From positions 1-19,828 of the forward strand of contig JANXSC010000073.1 in NCBI GenBank assembly GCA_025352845.1: a stretch of DNA of 19,828 nucleotides, read 5' to 3'. The position numbers were made by a program, and so were the translations under genes. Positions 18,507 through 19,828 of this stretch are shown here, one piece after another. The notes below the pieces were generated by a model that saw only the letters and a program-made list of their open reading frames with translations, had not been told where the DNA came from and made no database searches. This DNA is from Opitutaceae bacterium. GTDB taxonomy: Bacteria; Verrucomicrobiota; Verrucomicrobiia; Opitutales; Opitutaceae. Within the stretch, counting starts at the first letter, position 1. Each line of letters starts with the position of its first letter.

Positions 18507-19739
18507 TCACACGCACGCACGCAACACCGCGATCTCCCCCGCGCGCGCCGGATCGGCCACGAGGTTTTTCATTTCGCGCGGATCGCGGTCGAGATCGAAA
18601 AACAACCACGGCGTGCCATCGGCGTTGAGCACGAGCTTGCGCGTCGCGGTGCGGACGCCGCGCCACGGGCGGTCGCATTGGTGCGGCAGGGAGACGACGC
18701 TCGGCATTGAGATGCGGGCGAATTGATTTTCGATTTTCGATTTTCGATTTTCGATTTTCGCGAGGGTGAGTTCGCCAAGATCGAGAATGGAAACCGGCGA
18801 GACATCCCTGCTCCCTGCTCCCTCCTCCCTCCTCCCTCTGATCAGAAGCGGCACCCGCACGCTTTCCTCGTGCGGCCAGCCCTTGCGAAACAACCCGTGC
18901 GCGCCGTGCATGTCGCCGTGGACGCTGGTGAAGGCGACGAGGGTGTCGTCGCGCTTCACGGCCGCGAGCAGGCGACCGAGCGCCCGATCCGTTGCCTCGA
19001 TGTGCGCGTAGTAGCCGGAGAGCTCGCGGCGCGCGCGCAGCTCGGCCGCTCCCCCGCGGGGAACGTTCGCCGGCAAAATAATCGCGCGCGGATCGCGCGA
19101 CACGACACCCGCGGCGGGCGCATCGTAGGGCGGATGCGGTGCCTCCAGACTCACGACAGAAAATCTCGGCGGAAATTTTTCGATTTTCGATTTTCGATTT
19201 TCGATTTCAGCCAGCCACCCGGCGCCGTGCTCACAGAGCACGTCGCCCTGATAGCCGGAAAATTTTTGTGGCCGCTCAATTTGCGAGCCATGCAGCCAAG
19301 GATCGTTCAGCTGGAAGCCGCCCTCGAATCCCTCCCAAAATTCAAACCCACCCCGCTCACTCGGCGGCACAATCACCTTCGCCGCCTCCTCACCCCCGAG
19401 CGGCACCGCGGGATCGCGGCGACCCACGCCCCATTTGCCGAAGAACGCCGTCTGGTAGCCGCGCGCGCGCAGCTCGTGTGCGATCGTCCGCGCGCCGGGC
19501 GGCAGCGGATCGAAGTAGTCGCGGAGGCCGTTTTCCGGCGACGGCACGCCGGTGAGCAGGGCCGCGCGCGCGAACGGCCCGAACGGATGCGGCGTGACCG
19601 CCTGCGTGTAATTCACGCTTTCCGCCGCCAGCGCGTCCAGGCGCGGCGTGCGCGCATTCGGATCGCCAGCGTAACCGCAGGCCTGCGCGCGCCACTGTGT
19701 CGTTACGATCCAAAGAATGTTGGGCGGCGAGCGCACCAC
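18507..19739 (-). CDS. Sulfatase-family protein lacking catalytic residues (probable pseudoenzyme or decaying gene)
   Basis: 410 residues in one open frame from a GTG at 19739. The fold is clearly a sulfatase of the type that reads TDQWRAQATGYAGDPN...TPNLDRLAAES in active members. Here it reads VTTQWRAQACGYAGDPNARTPRLDALAAES, losing the metal-binding acidic residue near T13/T14. The formylglycine motif C-x-P-x-R before AALLTG is replaced by GPFAR (G54, F56, R58). GKWH becomes GKWG (H to G104), and the metal-binding DHG of FTSDHGD is VHG (V273). His202 in APHPPY and the HGLFRKGWPHEES.RVPLLIRG segment are kept. Three heptanucleotide arrays are translated within it (about residues 179-188, 300-311, 327-338), all at surface-loop positions. 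No N-terminal export signal is visible. It lies 27 bases after the upstream gene's stop. Confidence 0.8.
   Translation of the reverse strand: MVRSPPNILWIVTTQWRAQACGYAGDPNARTPRLDALAAESVNYTQAVTPHPFGPFARAALLTGVPSPENGLRDYFDPLPPGARTIAHELRARGYQTAFFGKWGVGRRDPAVPLGGEEAAKVIVPPSERGGFEFWEGFEGGFQLNDPWLHGSQIERPQKFSGYQGDVLCEHGAGWLAEIENRKSKIEKFPPRFSVVSLEAPHPPYDAPAAGVVSRDPRAIILPANVPRGGAAELRARRELSGYYAHIEATDRALGRLLAAVKRDDTLVAFTSVHGDMHGAHGLFRKGWPHEESVRVPLLIRGRREEGAGSRDVSPVSILDLGELTLAKIENRKSKIENQFARISMPSVVSLPHQCDRPWRGVRTATRKLVLNADGTPWLFFDLDRDPREMKNLVADPARAGEIAVLRACV
18725..18759 (-). repeat. GATTTTC heptanucleotide array (five perfect units) inside the sulfatase-like gene
   Basis: Five uninterrupted copies of GATTTTC on this strand (GAAAATC on the coding strand). 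Because three units equal 21 bases, translation gives a repeating heptapeptide, KIENRKSKIEN, following LTLA in the protein. Confidence 0.95.
18806..18840 (-). repeat. CCCTGCT/CCCTCCT heptanucleotide array inside the sulfatase-like gene
   Basis: Five seven-base units: CCCTGCT twice, CCCTCCT twice, then CCCTCTG. On the coding strand this is translated as RGRREEGAGSRD, between PLLIR and VSPVSI, where family members usually have a short loop. Confidence 0.9.
19175..19209 (-). repeat. Second GATTTTC heptanucleotide array in the sulfatase-like gene
   Basis: Three perfect GATTTTC units (19182-19202) flanked by one degenerate unit on each side. It is translated as EIENRKSKIEKF, nearly the same peptide as the array at 18725-18759 about 430 bases away. 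Confidence 0.9.
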
Positions 19740-19766
19740 CCGAGTCCAGTCGGGGACCGAGGAGGC

Positions 19767-19828
19767 TCAACGCAAAACGTGCGCCGCGATGTGCGCGCCG
19801 GAGAGAATACCGTTTGCCAGCACCGACC
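19767..19828 (-). CDS. C-terminal end of an upstream gene, possibly a FAD-dependent oxidoreductase
   Basis: Only the last 19 residues fall in the window: SVLANGILSGAHIAAHVLR followed by TGA at 19767-19769. A small-residue turn followed by an amphipathic helix (SGAHIAAHVL) is how many two-dinucleotide-binding flavoproteins end, where this last helix contacts FAD. That is suggestive only, as the peptide is too short to assign a family. The next gene downstream (the sulfatase-like protein) starts 27 bases later in the same frame, so the two are likely co-transcribed. Confidence 0.5.
   Translation of the reverse strand, partial: SVLANGILSGAHIAAHVLR

Noticed and set aside
18725..18840. Possible CRISPR-like repeats
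   Set aside because: Units are seven bases with no spacers; they are simple tandem arrays.

Overview
The window reads as chromosomal DNA from a high-GC member of the Verrucomicrobiota, most likely an Opitutaceae relative. This rests on recall rather than a search. The supporting signs are a PEP-CTERM sorting-signal protein, a GldA/GldF/GldG + DUF4340 + AsmA-like gene cluster, a FAD-dependent oxidoreductase of a type common in Planctomycetes/Verrucomicrobia, a sulfatase-family protein, period-7 tandem repeats and a large GC-rich palindromic repeat. Genes are packed tightly; no gene-free stretch exceeds 300 bases (the longest, about 175 bases near 18.4 kb, holds the palindromic repeat). No rRNA, tRNA, CRISPR array, insertion sequence or phage gene was seen.

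Layout. 1-1431 (-): a FAD-dependent oxidoreductase cut by the window edge. 1527-2938 (+): a small SAM methyltransferase overlapping by four bases an XdhC-family molybdenum-enzyme accessory gene. 3017-3754 (+): an exported PEP-CTERM protein with a LamG-like body. 3845-4507 (+): an exported proline-rich protein of unknown function. 4540-4839 (-): a small conserved protein, divergent from birA. 4909-5901 (+): birA, biotin-protein ligase/repressor. 5944-14271 (+): five co-directional genes, namely ABC ATPase, ABC-2 permease, GldG-like auxiliary protein, DUF4340 protein and a 945-residue AsmA-like protein. 14352-18332 (+): a 1326-residue membrane-bound hybrid histidine kinase. 18354-18443: palindromic repeat between convergent genes. 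18507-19739 (-): a sulfatase homologue that appears to have lost its catalytic residues. 19767-19828 (-): the C-terminal end of another gene, possibly a flavoprotein.

How genes may work together. The ABC ATPase, permease, GldG-like and DUF4340 proteins form a recognised cluster type: an ABC-2 exporter core with two membrane-anchored extracytoplasmic partners. The AsmA-like protein directly downstream suggests an envelope (lipid, polysaccharide or protein) transport or assembly role, but the substrate cannot be read from the sequence. The hybrid kinase follows 80 bases later and might be co-transcribed.

The most unusual feature is a set of heptanucleotide tandem arrays. TTGAGAG-type arrays lie at the birA stop codon and as two opposed copies that would fold into a long hairpin just before the DUF4340 start. 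GATTTTC-type arrays occur twice and a CCCTCCT-type array once inside the sulfatase-like gene, where they are translated. That same gene has lost the formylglycine-precursor cysteine and several metal ligands, so decay or repurposing and repeat invasion coincide. None of the starts I could assign has a usable Shine-Dalgarno sequence.
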